Below are positions 32,883 through 46,600 of a stretch of DNA of 64,000 nt, one piece after another. The notes under the pieces are model-generated. The model saw nothing but the letters and a program-made list of their open reading frames with translations. It ran no database searches and was not told the DNA's origin. How positions within the stretch are numbered: position 1 is the first letter of the stretch; every line of letters starts with the position of its first letter. The position numbers and the translations under genes were made by a program. Source of the stretch: Monarcha castaneiventris obscurior (Eukaryota; Chordata; Aves; Passeriformes; Monarchidae); the NCBI GenBank assembly GCA_026261815.1, contig JAMPIT010000493.1, forward strand, positions 1,825,001 to 1,889,000, written 5' to 3'.

Positions 32883-33894
32883 TTTAGAGTCTGCCTGGTT
32901 AAGGAGATGCAAATACTGAGCCCCTATCAGCCGGTAATTGTCATCATCATCCTGTTTAGGGAGCTACTCACATCTTTGAGCAGTTAGTCCATGTCTCCTC
33001 CACCTGAGGAGAAGGTCTAGAGCCCATTTCCGGCAGCCAGCAGAGCACTGGTTTTCTTTAGTTGACACAGAGTTTGTCAGCTTGTGCATTCTCGATTTCT
33101 GCCTGGTTTAAAGTTGCTGCCGATCCTTGGGAGCGGCTCAGCAGCTGGAAACGGAGACCTCACAACCCTCGCCACAAAAGTGCTCATTCAGCTACTCCAG
33201 TTCCTGCCCAACAAGAGCATCCTCTGTGGCCCTCAGGACACATCCTTGGTCCCTGCCTGGGAGAGGGGAAGTGACACTTCTGGTGACTCTGGTGGAAAGC
33301 AGAGCCAAAATGTGTGAGTTCATTTTCTTCTGCAGACAGAAAACTGAAGAAACACCCAGATGGGCCAAAATAAATAAGTTTGGCATCTTTCCTGCTCCTG
33401 CACTGGCACCTTCGTGGTGCTGGAACTGAAAACAGGCCTGAGCCTTATTTACACTAAAGTCTCTTTCCATCACTTTGGCAGTAGGAACGGGCTTAGTCGT
33501 GGTACATATTATATTTTCTTTTCAACGTGTGTAAATGAGGATCAGACCTTTACATGGTTTAAAATAGATGTAAATGACCCTTTATGCTGTCAAAACAGTG
33601 TTGAGAGGCCTTTCTGCAATTAAGAAATCAGCCCCATTATGCTTTCATATCATGCTCCATTCATTTAGTTTTAGTATCCCAGCTTTGGGCAATTCCCCTT
33701 GACCTTGGCAATCTGTTCTGAGATTTTACGCAGTTGGGACTAAACCCAGGGGGCTGAGGAAGGTGCATGAGCTCAGACAGAAACACACCACTTCAATCTA
33801 AACTGAGCTTGAAGACCCACCTGGAAGACTCCCTGTCCCCAGCGGACTCTAGGCCATCTGAGATAGGTTTATTCTGTCTATTAATTGCTCTGAT
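32883..33894. other. Unique sequence, no supported gene
   Basis: The first 130 bases contain an octamer ATGCAAAT word and complex AT-rich text. Nothing else is recognised. Confidence 0.4.
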
Positions 33895-34332
33895 TGATGC
33901 CTTCTCCAGCCACCTAGAAACAGAGACTAGACAAGAGTAAGGGAATAAAGATAGATATTTATTTGAAGGGCCTTCAAGGTACACCCTGGGGAGCCAGAGG
34001 CTGCTTCCAAAAATGGACCCCAAGATGGACCCCAGGTCATGAGTTCTTCACACTTCTATAGGTTTGGTTCATTTGCATACCACGGTTAATTCTCCTATTA
34101 AAGCCCCAGTTCAATGATGTAATTCCCCTCAGCTTGCTCCCCCCTTAGAGTCTTTGGTTTACACATTTTGGGCCTAGAACAGCCTGGCTGTCCTTGAAGG
34201 CAAAGCCTGGAGAGGCTTTGTTGTGTCTGCCCAGCATGAGAGAGCAGAAATTACAGGCTACAAGGAACTTCAGAGTTACACTCTAAGCAGTACAGGATTT
34301 GAAAAATATAAAAGTTAAAACCTAAGGCATCA
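33895..34332 (-). repeat. Solo LTR, 438-bp family, copy 3
   Basis: Full-length copy in minus orientation with TGATGCC...GGCATCA termini. By eye it differs from 14891-15328 at about 18 sites (near 4%). Its TATA box is changed to TATAGAAG, and AATAAA is kept. No clean target duplication is seen (TGAT on the left, GATG on the right). Confidence 0.85.
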
Positions 34333-37300
34333 GATGACTCTTTTTAAAAAGTTGTGTATTTCAGTCCTTTTCACGAAACCATGAAAGGAGAAAAAGAGGC
34401 AGAGGGAGAATAACAAGACATGCTGGGCTTGGGTTTGGATGGGTTTGGATGCCTCACATCAGGGTTTGGATGCCTCACAGATGGAGCTGCCATGCCTCCT
34501 GTTCAGGCCCAGGGGAATCCAGCACCATGCACGTCTGCCCAAGCCTCTGGTTCTGCTCGGTCACCAGTTTGCTCTGTGCACGTCAAAGGACACACGGATG
34601 AGAAAGGAACTGGCCTTCCTTGGATCCCTGCTACTGGGTGCATTAATTTTCCTTGAAGGGGTGTTCTGTGAACACTGAGCACTCAGGCCAATAAACAAAC
34701 AGCTCTATGAGCTACCCGAGTGTTTGGTGGTTGAGACCGGTGATCTGACGCCCATCCCTTCTGTGTGATTAATGCAGAGGAAATCCATTTTTCAGCAAGA
34801 ACTGAGCAAGGACCAGACCCCAGACAAGCTGGCAGCCCAGGGAAAGATCTGTCTGGCTAAGGCAGCCTGTGTCCTGAGACTCAGTCCTGTCTCCAGGTAC
34901 CTCAGGGATGCAGAACTCTACTTTTCCTCCTTTTTGTCACACTGTACAGCAAGTAAATCACTCGGCACCTTAAAACAAGGTGATGTATTTCCATATTGGT
35001 GTCTTTTGCCAGCGAGAAACTCTGGAGCCAAGAATGGCTGTTGCACTGATTAATTACTGTGTGTGCACCTCACTGCCCAAACTGCCTTCTGCCCTTTCAG
35101 CTCTTGCTTCTGGTGTGGACTTCTGAAAGAGAAGGGCTTTGATTCCGCCTTCTGGACTATTACATGCAGATGACATCCACCTTCCTGCTCCACCAAATAA
35201 TGTCTGTGGATAGACTGCACTGTCCCTTTGGAGTGGCCATCACCTGTGGGGACACCCTGACAGGTCACCAATGCCATCATCCCTGAGAGCTGGAGCAAGT
35301 GATGCTCAACCCAGTAAATTACTGGGGTATGCTGAGGCTGTGTCAGCCCATTCCACCCCAAAACCAGAGCCACTCTGGGGGCACTGTCTAGCCCAGCACC
35401 CTCTGGATAACCCAGCTGAAGGGCAGAACATTTACAGGAACCATCATTTTCTTTTCCTTTCAGAAGAATGCACAAGGGATTGTCAACACTTTCCTTACCC
35501 TCCTCCTCTTTTCCTCCATAAAATAACCCTCCCTCCAGCTTGGCCTGCTGAATGCTGCTTTGCAGGTTTTCTCCAGGAGCAGTTGCAGTTGGAAACACCC
35601 AGACAAATCTTATCCAAGAGTTTATGAGGCATAGCTCAGAGGCACCCTGAAAACTGCAGCATGCTACCTAGAGTGCTGCAGATTATTATTACTTTTTTAA
35701 TCTTGGGGTATAGTTCTGGGTAAGGTTTTAATTTGGCATAGTATTTCAAAGCCAAAGAACAGGATCTACGCAAAGCACTGGATGGTTTCTGTATTAATTG
35801 ACCATCAAATCCTTCCCCTTTGCATCTGCATTTTATTATTAGGGAATGTAAAGCAGTTTATAGAGCTTTTAACCTCTTCAAGCAAACACTCCGTGGAAGT
35901 TATGGTGCTGCAGGGACCGTATTAGCTTTATAGACTTTATTTCCAATCCAAGGAGGGGGGAAAAATGGAGAAGAGACAGAGCAAATGAATGATTTTTGAT
36001 GGTATAAATTCAGCTGGTGTAAATCAGCACAACTCCATTAACTTTGGTGGAGTTATGCTGATTTATGCCAGTTTAAAGATCAGACATTTGATCTGCAATG
36101 AGGTCCTCACTCCCAGAAGACCAAATGGTATCAGACCAATCTTCACAGACCATTTATCAGCCTTCACAACTACATTCTTCCCTGCTGCATGTAAAAGCCC
36201 TGATCAGATGCCAGGGAGCCATCTGGCAAGCTGGGTCCCATGGCAGGCATGCACTTGGAGGAAAATCAGCTCCCAGCAAGACACCTCGATGACCTCTGTG
36301 GCCACCAGCCTGTCACCAGAGCTCCCAGGGTGAGGGGTGCCAGAGAAAGGCAGAACCATCCTGTGGAGCCTCAACTGAGCCTTGCAATCTCTCACTAGAG
36401 CTGCTGAGCTCTTCTTTTCTCAGGATCTCGTGGTTGAATTCCTCAGGGAACAAAGACCACTCCCAGGTCAAGAGAGTCAGGATTTGGAAACCCAATTGTC
36501 AGGGGTTGCTGCGTACAAGGGTGAAATCTGCCCTTACACAACCGGGCAAGACAAGCCATGTTTGATCTCTTTTGTGAATTCCGTGCAGCAGGATAAGAAG
36601 GAAAATTCACCGCCTCACTTCCCTTCTCCCTGTTTCCTTCGCACAATTGTTCCATCACCCCCAGCAGGTGGGATTCCCATTTTGCAAACTCCTGCCCTAT
36701 TTCTTTGTTCCATAGTAATCCCAAATGCCACCAGACTGAGCCCAGGACAGTGATTATGAGCAGGCAAACAACGGGATAAGGGCCAGTATAATTATCTTGT
36801 TCCTAAGCACTTCACAACGCTCCCAAGTATCTTGTATTTTGTTACTTGATAAGGTCCTGAACGTCTGACTCTCAGGCACTATGGTTTTATTGCTACAGAA
36901 TAAGCCAGAAACCATTCAAAAGCTTTAAAAGGTCTTTTTAAATAGTCAGAATGAATTTACAGTGTTGGCTGCCTGGCAAATGCAACAGGCATTTCAAGTG
37001 GAAAGGAACAGTCCTTTATTGCATCTGCTCCTGGCATTTAGGGCACCCTGATTGCTAACAACTCCTCAGCTTCAGCACTCAGCATCCTGCAGGCTGCTGG
37101 CTGGGCACAGCCAAGGGGGGAGACAGGCTGGGAAAAAATGGTCTGCATGACAGGAAACCTGGGTTTAGAGTTAGCTGGAAATTTTCATTACAGTTTATCA
37201 GAAAATGGTCATTTTTCACTTCAAGTGCCACAGAAATTCCTCTGTTTCAAACACCTGCAAGTGAAACATAAGCTGCAAAACCCTTCCCAGATCTGCCTGC

Positions 37301-40300
37301 CCAGACTGACTCTCTGATTGCCACCTCACCTCAAGGGTCCAGGTCTGGAGGGCTTTGGACAATTGCTTCTGAATAGTGCTGGTGTCCTTGAGTAGCACTG
37401 CTGAGGACACACGGCAGAGATGGACCTTAAACCAGGTGCAACCCTTCCTCCACACAGTTCTGGCTATTGACACCTCATCTCAGCCCCTTCATGGCATCAC
37501 CATAATTATTTCACCAAGCTGGTAGCAGGGCACCTGGCCTCCAGCAGCATGGGAGGGCGGAGGAACAGCAGATGACTTTTTAGTGGTCTGAAAAGCCCAG
37601 AATAATTTGCTAATTTTCGTGACTGGGACAGATTAGGGTGACACAGGACTGAGCGGTTCCTAAATTTATGTCCGGGGTTAAAAAGCCATTAGTGAAGCAG
37701 CTGAAACAGCCACTGCATGTGTGGAGAGATGATACATACAGCTTTGTGGGCTCTCATACAGCTTTGTGGGCTACAGAAAAGGACTTCTGCAAATCCTCCT
37801 GCTCCATCTCAGCTCAGAATGAAGCCTGGGGCACACCTCACCATTCCCATGCTCCCAGTTCCCTGCCCTCCACCCACACCTGCAGGGTTGCTCATGCCAA
37901 GCTCCAGACAAGTCTGTGTCCCTCTCACATGCCTGTGCAATGCCCCAGTTTGGACACTCTGGGCTCTGAGATCCTTCTGCACGATGGGAGCACAGCAAAG
38001 TGCAGTTGCTGCTCCACTTGGCCCCTTCCTCAAGCAGATGTGAGGCAGGGGCTGACCCACAGGCTCTGACCTCCCATCTCAGCCTTAGGTGTTTCCTGAC
38101 TTGGTGTTCTGGGGCCTTTATCTTCCCATTCTGGGCACAAATAGGGCCATAAAAATTGTATTTCTTCTCCACCAGCTGACAGTGGCTGCTTAGGAAAAAT
38201 GTATAAATATCAGAGCCAAGTCCCTTGTCCTTCCCTTCAATGCAGGTTTCCTCAGGGCACTGGAGAAAGGCAATTAGCAAAGAAGATGCTCGGAAAATGC
38301 TTTAAAGAGACTAACTAGAATAATTTAAAGGTATTATTATTAATGATGGCTATTACAGTACTAGAAAGCTCAGTGATTTTTCAGACAGGACTGAAAAAGG
38401 AATAGGAACAAAACAAAGTAAACTCTGCAAGGTTGCAAGAGACACAAAACAAGCTCTGGAAACCAAACAAGATTAGTCTCAGGACAATCAAGCCAAATCC
38501 TCTGCTTCAGGGCACCAGTGTGGGTTCAAGGAGTTCAAGGGCTGGGGAAGAACTGAGGTTACCTCCCTCTGACCAGGGCAGAGGATATTAAAGCCGAGCT
38601 TTCCAAAGACGTTTTGGGAGCTCAGTTCACAGACACTGCAGTTAAATGAGCCGAGGAATTCCCTTGAGGCTGTGCAAAAATCTCTGCTCTGCTCTGCTCT
38701 GCTAACCCACCCTCCCAGGAGCCATCAGAACCAGAGTCACCCACCCACCACACCCTGCATCACTTACACCTCTCCACACAGCACCAGACTGCCAACTTGG
38801 GACATTTCCTGAGGACTGGGTGGAGGCCATCGAGCCCAGAAGCACCCACTGCCTCATTGGCAATTACTTAAATAAACTTCCCCTTCGTGGTGTCTGAGCC
38901 AGGGCCTTTCCTTCTGACACGTCCCACTGAAGTTTTATTTAAGGTAAGATAACAGGAGGGTTCCACACACGAGCTGGGCTGCACCTGACTAAACACCAGG
39001 CCCTAGTGATGGCTGGAGCCGTGGTTTCACCACCTCCCTCCCCTCTCCAGCACAGCCAACAGCCTCTGTATGATTCCCTGTACAGATACCCTTCATGCAA
39101 ATCTGCCTCGTTAATCACTGCATCCCAGGTGCACCACGGAGTCATTTGCTAGGAAAATACCGTTCCAACCCAAGGACACAGCACATCACAGGGGTCTTTA
39201 TGAGGGGTAGTATCTACAGTAAGGGTGAATTGGAAATCTGCCAGCCTCCAAAAATTTTTCATCCTGCCTGAGTTTAAATCTTGAGTCCTGACTTTTACAG
39301 ATGGAGCTGCCTTTGCAGGCAGGAAGGATCAGTCACCACCATGGTTATGTCCCCTCCCTGCCCATGGCAGGACCCCACGGTTATGTGAGAACCCCCAGCT
39401 TGAGAACGTGGGGTTTGGAATATGAACTACCCCAAAATAACCACAATGAGGGTCTCCAGAGACACTGATCCATTGCGTCAGCCGGCTCTGAGCACGGAAC
39501 CAGCCTGGCAATTTGCTTCCTGAGACTTCACTAAAAGCTGCAGCCTGTGTTTATCTCACCTGAGTGGTTTTGAGAAAGACCTTACTTGTCTCAGTGATCT
39601 GTGCCTCTGTCCAGCTGAGATCCAGGTCCCAAAACTCCAAGAATTTCTTAGATTTTAAGATTTTTGGTCTATCAAGTGATGGTTTTGTCTCTGATACAGA
39701 ATTCCAGTTTGACAGCAGTGCCCCAAGCATCTCTAGTTCTCACATGTTTCCACAGCATTTAATGAACTCCCAAACAACTTATTCTTATTCACAGTTGTCC
39801 AGAATATGCTTCGCTAATAAGACCTTTGATTTGCCTTGACGTAGACCAGTGAGATACTGTGAAGAAGCTTTCAAGCCTAGGACTTGTTTTTCAGAAAAGC
39901 TAGCATTAAGTTACCAAAAAAGAAGATCCATTTAAGTCAAAAGTTTTGCAGTTTTGCTGTTGCAGAAGAAAATCTCAGGATAACTAAGAGTCAAGGGAGG
40001 AATATTGTCCTCAGCTGAGGCAATGGACAAGCAGTCAGACACAAAAGCCTTTCTGCAGCTCTGACAAAGAAACAATATCCTCAAGCCCCTACAGAGCTCA
40101 GTTTAAACCAAAAGGACAGAAAAAGGAGACAAAATACGGAATTAAGGTATTTCCCCTCTGCCATATTAACTTCAGTAATGCAGCAGCATACAATGGCATA
40201 AGAAATCTTGACGTCCATAAGAAAAAATAACCTAGAAAGATACACAGAGTGGGGATTTTCAATTACAGAAATGGACATTTTAGACATTTTAGACCTTTCA

Positions 40301-40606
40301 AACCACAGCACAGGTATTCAAGACTTTATCCACATTCACCACAGGCAGTAAGAGCTGTCGGGCAACAGCAGCACACAGCAGGAGCCCAGAGCAGCTCTCA
40401 GTGGGTCCCTGGTCCCACAGTGCTGGGGCTTAGCTCTGACCACAGTGTTTATAACCCTGAAGACAGAGAGCTGCTTGAACAGGATTTGTCAGGCACAGAG
40501 GCAAATGGCAACATGGGACTGCTCGAAGACAACCATCTGCCAGCAGCTTTACCAGCAGTGACCCTCCTGCACACAGATGAAAGGAGGTGACACATCTCTT
40601 CTCAGG
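34333..40606. other. Unique sequence, no supported gene
   Basis: Features seen: degenerate GGGTTTGGATG repeats at 34430-34475, an imperfect palindrome at 36014-36071, a short direct repeat of about 20 bp at 37735-37775, and a (CTCTG) run near 38680-38700. No coding exon can be supported. Confidence 0.4.
36014..36071. repeat. Imperfect palindromic repeat (58 bp hairpin)
   Basis: Arms 36014-36037 and 36048-36071 pair over 24 positions with three differences, around a 10-base loop. The text resembles an old hairpin-forming repeat that I recall as widespread in reptile and bird genomes; the family name is not certain. Confidence 0.6.
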
Positions 40607-40737
40607 GTCAAGGCCAGGTTGGACGGGGCTTGGAACAACCCAGTCTGAAGAAAGGTGTCCCTGCTCTTGGCAAGGGTTTTGGAACAAGATGATCTTTAAG
40701 GTCCCTTCCAACCCAACCTGTTTTGTGATTCAATGAT
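40607..40737 (+). repeat. CR1 LINE 3' end, plus strand
   Basis: The text follows the CR1 3' terminus in sense orientation: 'aggccaggttggacggggct', 'ttggaacaagatgatcttta', 'ggtcccttccaacccaacc' and a terminal 'gtgattcaatgat' octamer-like tail. 5'-truncated and non-coding. Confidence 0.85.
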
Positions 40738-43319
40738 TTCTGTCCCTCAATGTGCTGAATACTGCACCTCCCAGCACTGTGGGCCAGCTGATGTCCACCA
40801 GACACCACCATCAGTGCTAACACTCCCCAGGGAGGTCCTGGTGCACTCCTAGGCTCCCTGTTATGTCCAGACAGATGCAAAAATGACTAGTTTGGAGGTA
40901 GTCCAGGAGTGAGCAAACACGCACCAGGGACAGGGTTCCCTGCCTTTCCCCAAAACGCTTTGACTCCTGCCCTGCCGGAATGAAACCAGCCCCTCAAAAC
41001 CACCACCGCCAGGAACAGAAAATTGCAACTGACTTAAAGTGGGGTGGAAAACTCTGAGCTCAACAATCACAAGCTGAGGCCACTAATCTTCTTGTCATGG
41101 GACCAGACTCACCCAGCAGAAGGGAATTCCTGCCTTTGACCGGACTAATTAGAGACATCGAACTCTGCTCCCGTTATGGCTTGAAGTGCCTTAATTGGAT
41201 GTGACATTTGCCGCATGCGAGGGACGCAGACGCACACACGGTTCCTGCTGCTCAGAGGCATCTGGCACCCGTGGGGCTGTGCTGGCACCAAGCTTCCTCC
41301 CTCGCCCCCTGGGGTGAGCTGTGTGGGGTGGCAGAGTGGTGGATGAACACTCATCCCACCCCAGAGCCGCTGCCAGCCCTGGGAGGGTGGCTGGAGACCA
41401 TAGAAGCCTCCCCCATTTCACAGAGAGGAGTATGGTCTGACCCAACACTGAAAGGACGTTTGAGAAGGTGGGGATGGGACTGGGATTCAAAGCTTTGCTC
41501 AGGTGAAATCAACGTAAAAGGTGCTGAAGTTTCTCTTCTGTACAGGTACAGGAACAATCAGCTGCGGTGCCTCAGGAGCGCAAATTATTTCCAAGCATGG
41601 TGGTACACAAGGCTGTAAAGATCTCAGCTTATACAAGATTTAAGATGCAAGATGAACTAACTGGGTGTTTGGGTAGAGTGATGAGAATCCTCACCTCCTG
41701 TTCAGCACTGGCCCCTCGAAGTCTGGAGGAAAGTCACCACACTGCAGGATCCTGCTGCAGCCCTGGAAAGAAAACTTGCCTTAGATACTGATGGGAAGGA
41801 GACAAACCTCATATTTCTAAACCAAAAGCCCTCTTCTCCAAAGAGCACCACAGTTTGGGGAGCAGCCTGGAGTGGCCAGTGAAGTACAGGACATCCCTGC
41901 AGCCCTCTCCAGTCCTGCTGAGCACTTAGAGAGCAATGCCCACCACAGGGAGGGCAGTCAGGGCAGTTGAGCAGAGATGTCCAAGCCATTGGAGCACCCG
42001 GCTCTGAAGACATGAGTTGAGACAAAGGCCCTGGAAAAAACTAAGCTTCCTCAATGGCACTGCAAGAAATCAACTTTCCTCTTCAATTATTGGGTTTTTT
42101 TCTGTAAAAGATTAGAGTCCCATTCCTCTATTATTTGTACTGTCAACTAAAAGTGTTGGCTTGCTGGGTTGTATGGCAGCAGGCGTTGTGCTCACATCTG
42201 AAGGCCCCAAGTTCATTTCCAGTTAATGATCCATAAGAGGGACTGCAGCATTCCTCCTACAAAGATTGCTTGGAAGCTACTGACAGACTGCTTAGTTTGG
42301 GGCAGAAGAAAAGCACTGAAATATTTCCATGACTTATAAATCAGGTGAAGTCAGCAGTGCTTTATAAGGAGCAGTAACATTTGGTGCACACTAGTACCAA
42401 CAGCTGGTCAGTAAAAGCTCCTTCAGAGTAAGAAAAAAATAAAAATAGACAGTGATTTCAGTACAACCGAAACGCAGAACTTGTTCAAATTCATATATAA
42501 TAAAGCAATTATTGTTTGTTATTGAAGTACCAATTGATTATTAAAAACACATTTATTGAGGCTGGACCAAAGGTAACAGATACGTACCTCTGGCATAGCT
42601 GCGAAACCTCAGTAAACAGTGATTATTAGAAACAGATTTATTGAGGCCTAACGATACAGTAAGACGTGTATCAGTTACAGAGCTCTTAAAATCCAGTCAG
42701 TCTGTTCTTAAGCCATTTTTACTGAGGGTTTACTGCTCAGCAGTAGGGCTCCACGTCTTCATCTAGGGTCGCTAAGCCACATCTTATTGCTGGTTTGATA
42801 TGTAATTAAGGGAGTGTTTGCAGGGATGACTACTGAGCAAGGAGAACCAGGATAAAACACATTTTCCTGCTTCTAAAAATGCAGAGCAGAGCAGAGCTGC
42901 TGCGTGACATGTGGTTGAATCTTTTCACGCATTTCTGAACCCCTCTTGCAGTGGAGAGTGAAGACCGTGGGCAATCTGAGGCTATGACCCATCCCAGTGC
43001 TCAGTGTCACAAGCAGAACGTGTCCTCCTTCCCTCCACCATGCAGCTCACACCTCTGCTAGGCTTTGGACCAACTCACACTCATCACACTCCCTTCACCA
43101 AATCTCACTGGGTACTGGTGTTGTGAATAGTAAATCCAAGCTGCAATGATATTAAAATTGGGCTGAGACCAAACACTGCCTGGGAGGGGAGAGCTGGGCA
43201 CAGTGAGACCATGAGAGCACCATCAGAAGGCACCAACGTGCAGCCTGTGCTTATTCACACAGAAAAAGTCCCATCTCCTGGTCCCTTCAGGAATGTTTAA
43301 ACACTTGCCCAGGAAAGCC
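40738..43319. other. Unique sequence with a short tandem repeat
   Basis: No gene can be supported. 41130-41210 is AT-rich, complex and contains homeodomain-type TAATTAG words. 42535-42665 holds two copies of a 30-base word 85 bp apart. Confidence 0.4.
42534..42650 (-). repeat. 85-bp-period repeat with two AATAAA signals (possible LTR remnant)
   Basis: A word of about 30 bases occurs at about 42534-42562 and 42619-42647. On the minus strand each copy includes CTCAATAAAT, giving two poly(A)-type signals. This may be a remnant of an LTR or a local duplication; no termini were found. Confidence 0.4.
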
Positions 43320-43689
43320 ATCCTTCCATCCATCCATCCATCCATCCATCCATCCATCCATCCATCCATCCATCCATCCATCCATCATCCATCCATCCAC
43401 CCATCCATCCCTTCCTCCATCCATCCATCCATCCATCCATCCATCCATCCATCCATCATCCATCCATCCCTTCCTCCCTCCATCCATCCATCCATCCATT
43501 CATCCATCCATCCATCCACCCATCCATCCCTTCCTCCCTCCATCCATCCATCCATCATCCATCCATCCATCCATCCCTTCCTCCCTCCCTCCCTCCCTCC
43601 ATCCATCCATCCATCCATCCATCCATCCATCCATCCATCCATCCATCCATCCATCCATCCATCCATCCATCCATCCATCCATCCCTTCC
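43320..43689. repeat. (ATCC)n microsatellite, about 370 bp
   Basis: Almost pure ATCC tetranucleotide repeat with interruptions (ATC, ACCC, CTTCCTCC). The interruptions are themselves repeated, showing expansion of interrupted blocks. Long frames on both strands here (Ser-Ile-His-Pro, Trp-Met-Asp-Gly) are by-products. Confidence 0.98.
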
Positions 43690-46600
43690 AGCCCCACGGC
43701 CCCAGTTTCTCCATCTCACACATGGGGTACCAGCCTTCAGCCCAGCCGCTGGAGCCTCCCCAGTGCTGACTGAGCCTTTCACACGTCTTGGGATGAACAC
43801 AGGAGGCCACATCCCCAGAGACACAGCCAGCAAAACAAAGAGGCAGTAGGGAATCCCCAGACAGAGTGAAGGCAGGGATTTTACCCAGATCACGTACAAC
43901 ATCCAGGGCATGAGACGTCTGCTCCTTTTCTTCTGCCATGTCTTAAGACTTCCCAAACCTCCCCACCAGAGGAGGAGGAGGAGGGGAGAAAGGAGCCCAG
44001 ATTACTGAACTCCCCTAGCTCCAGTCCTCTCTGTTCAAATTTATATATTCCACTACAGGTGACATCATGATTGCTGGAGTCTGACAAGCGATGCTGTAAA
44101 ATGCACGAAACCATAAAAATTTCAACAGCAGCAAGCTCCATTGACGCTACATCTGACAGCACTTAGCTGCCTAGCTAACACAAATATTATGAAAGCACTC
44201 GGGAAAGAAATCCAACCTGCCTGACTTCAGTTTTGGACTAATAAAGAGTACAGCATGACCAGATTTCACCCACGTATAATAAGCAGACAGCTTTAAAAGA
44301 AAGCAAAGCAGGGCATTTGTAGGTGTAAAGGAAAAAGGCAAGAGATGAGTTAAGAGTGGGCAAAGTCATCGCTGGGCACGCAGGGCTCTGCTCCACTCCA
44401 TCTCCCTGCCAGGAGATCTGCCTCAGGAGCTGCCCAGCCATCACTGCAGAAGGATGGGCACTGGCCTTGCACAGCCAGGCTAGGCTGGGTAATTGCCCAA
44501 ATCATGTCAGAGCACCTGATGTTCAATTCTGCCCTCCCCGCAGGGAAAGAGCGAGTAATCTTGACTCTGAAAGTTGGACAGCAAGCGAATCCAAAATTGC
44601 CCTTTCTTTCATCAGTCTCAGCACTAAATTTTAAAAGTCTGAGGATCTGCTTTTTATTTCTTTCTGCTATGAGATTCCTCTGGTGTCCCTGGAGGAGAGC
44701 ACCCCTCAGATCTGTAGAAGGCTCTCTCTGAAGAAGGTGATGGAGGATTCCCACATCTCCCAAAACCAGAGGGGGGTCAGGCAGATGTGGGCTGGTGGCT
44801 CCAGCCAGGTAGGGATTTTCAAACCAGACATGCTGAAATGGATCATCCATTTCTCCAGGGAGAACTAGTTTCCATGAGCTCTTTTGGGATTAGTCAGACA
44901 CATGGGCAGAAAGAGCCTGTCACCTTCCCATTTGCCACCCCAAATTCTTTCCGAGCAGAGCTGGGGACCCTTGGGAACCAGTGCTGGCTGCTCTCAGCCA
45001 CCTCTCAGAGACCTTCTGAATAAACCACAGGCTCCAATTTCCACCCTACCCTGCACCCATGCACCAGCCAGTGCCACCCCAAAATATCTCAGCCCAGGGA
45101 CTGCCCCAGCACCCAGGGCCACCAAAACCAGGGCCCAGTAAAAAACAGGTACCCAGCTGTCCTGCCCCTGTGCCACAAAGTGCACCAGGAGTCTGGTTTG
45201 CTGCTAGACAGCAGCAACTGCCCTATAAACACATCTATAGCTCCATTAAAACTCCCTTTATTCAAATGATTGCAGAGCTGGCTTGGAGCTCGCTGCTCTC
45301 ATGGGGCACAGGCAAGGTGGGGAGGGAGTGGAGCAGAAGGTACCAGTTGGGTTGCCCAGCTTTGGAGCTGTGTTCCAGGCAAAACAATCATCATCGTCAT
45401 CATCATCATTGTCATCATCAGAATCACATTCTTATACACACAGTTACAGTAATCAGCAATGATGGTCACCATCTAAGCACAGCTTTTGATATTAAAGACA
45501 GACATCTTTGAATTTCATCTGCTCAGCCAAAGAGAAAATGTTATTGCAAAATTGTGTGCAGTGTTTTTTATCACAGGGTTTTACCAAGCACTTCAGTGGA
45601 AAGTGGGTGATCAATTTCTCACAAAATCACCTTTTTTTTTCTTTACCATTACAGATCTCCTTTTTCTGTTAAAATAATTAATGAGAGATCCTGCAGATTT
45701 TTCAAACAATTTTTAATTACTGAAAAAATATGCAAAATGAAAAAAATTAAAAACTAGATTGAGTTTAAATCTTTTTTTTTTTTTTTTTTTTTTTACATAA
45801 ATGGCTCCCTGTTTTGCTGACAGGTTTATCAGGGTCAACACCAGCTGATGGAAATGTCATGGCTACAGGAAGTGCTGGAAACCACCTGGTTTGGAGCAAC
45901 ATAGGACAGCAACTCAATGAGGAGCATCACCCCTTACTGTACTGGGGCAGAACAAACAGTTACCAGGTAGGACTTCACCTTTCCTGCTCCAGTTCTTCCA
46001 AGTCTCCAGTTCACCAGCCAGGTCCAGCTCCAAAACCCACAAATCACACAAACAACAGTAGACACCAAGACGACTGAAGTTTGGTCTTTGCAGTCACCAT
46101 CATGAAAAGCCAGAAAAATATTTAGACACCTAATTTCAGCTAAAATGAAGTGGATGTCCTGCTGCCCATGGAAAGATTCCTGCCCAATCCCTCCCTGGAT
46201 CACATTCCATGCTTCTCCACTGCAAAACACCCTGGAAAATGCTAATGGGACTTCCAAGAGTCAGGCTGAGTGAGGGCTCAGCTACTCTAATTAACAAGAA
46301 GTCCTTACTGGGAAATGAGCTCTCCCTAACCAACACAGCAGAGCAGCTCTGGGTTAAGCTGTCCCATATTCTGCTGCTGCCAGCCTCTGGATAATTCCCT
46401 GACCTGGACTCCAGCCTAAAGGCAGCAGGAGCACCTGCCTGGATTCCCTATGGATGGTACCGAGCCGTGGGAGTCCCAGTTAATTCCCATCAAGCCAGGA
46501 GATGGCACTCCGTAATGTGTAGGGCCACGCCTGGGCTTTGAGGCCCCAAGCCCCTCCCTTTTGTCCCTGCCAAGCCGAACTTTCCACTCATCAGCATCCA

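Noticed and set aside
43287..43956. Long frames with Ser-Ile-His-Pro or Trp-Met-Asp-Gly repeats
   Set aside because: Direct translation of the ATCC microsatellite; open only because the repeat has no stop in those frames.
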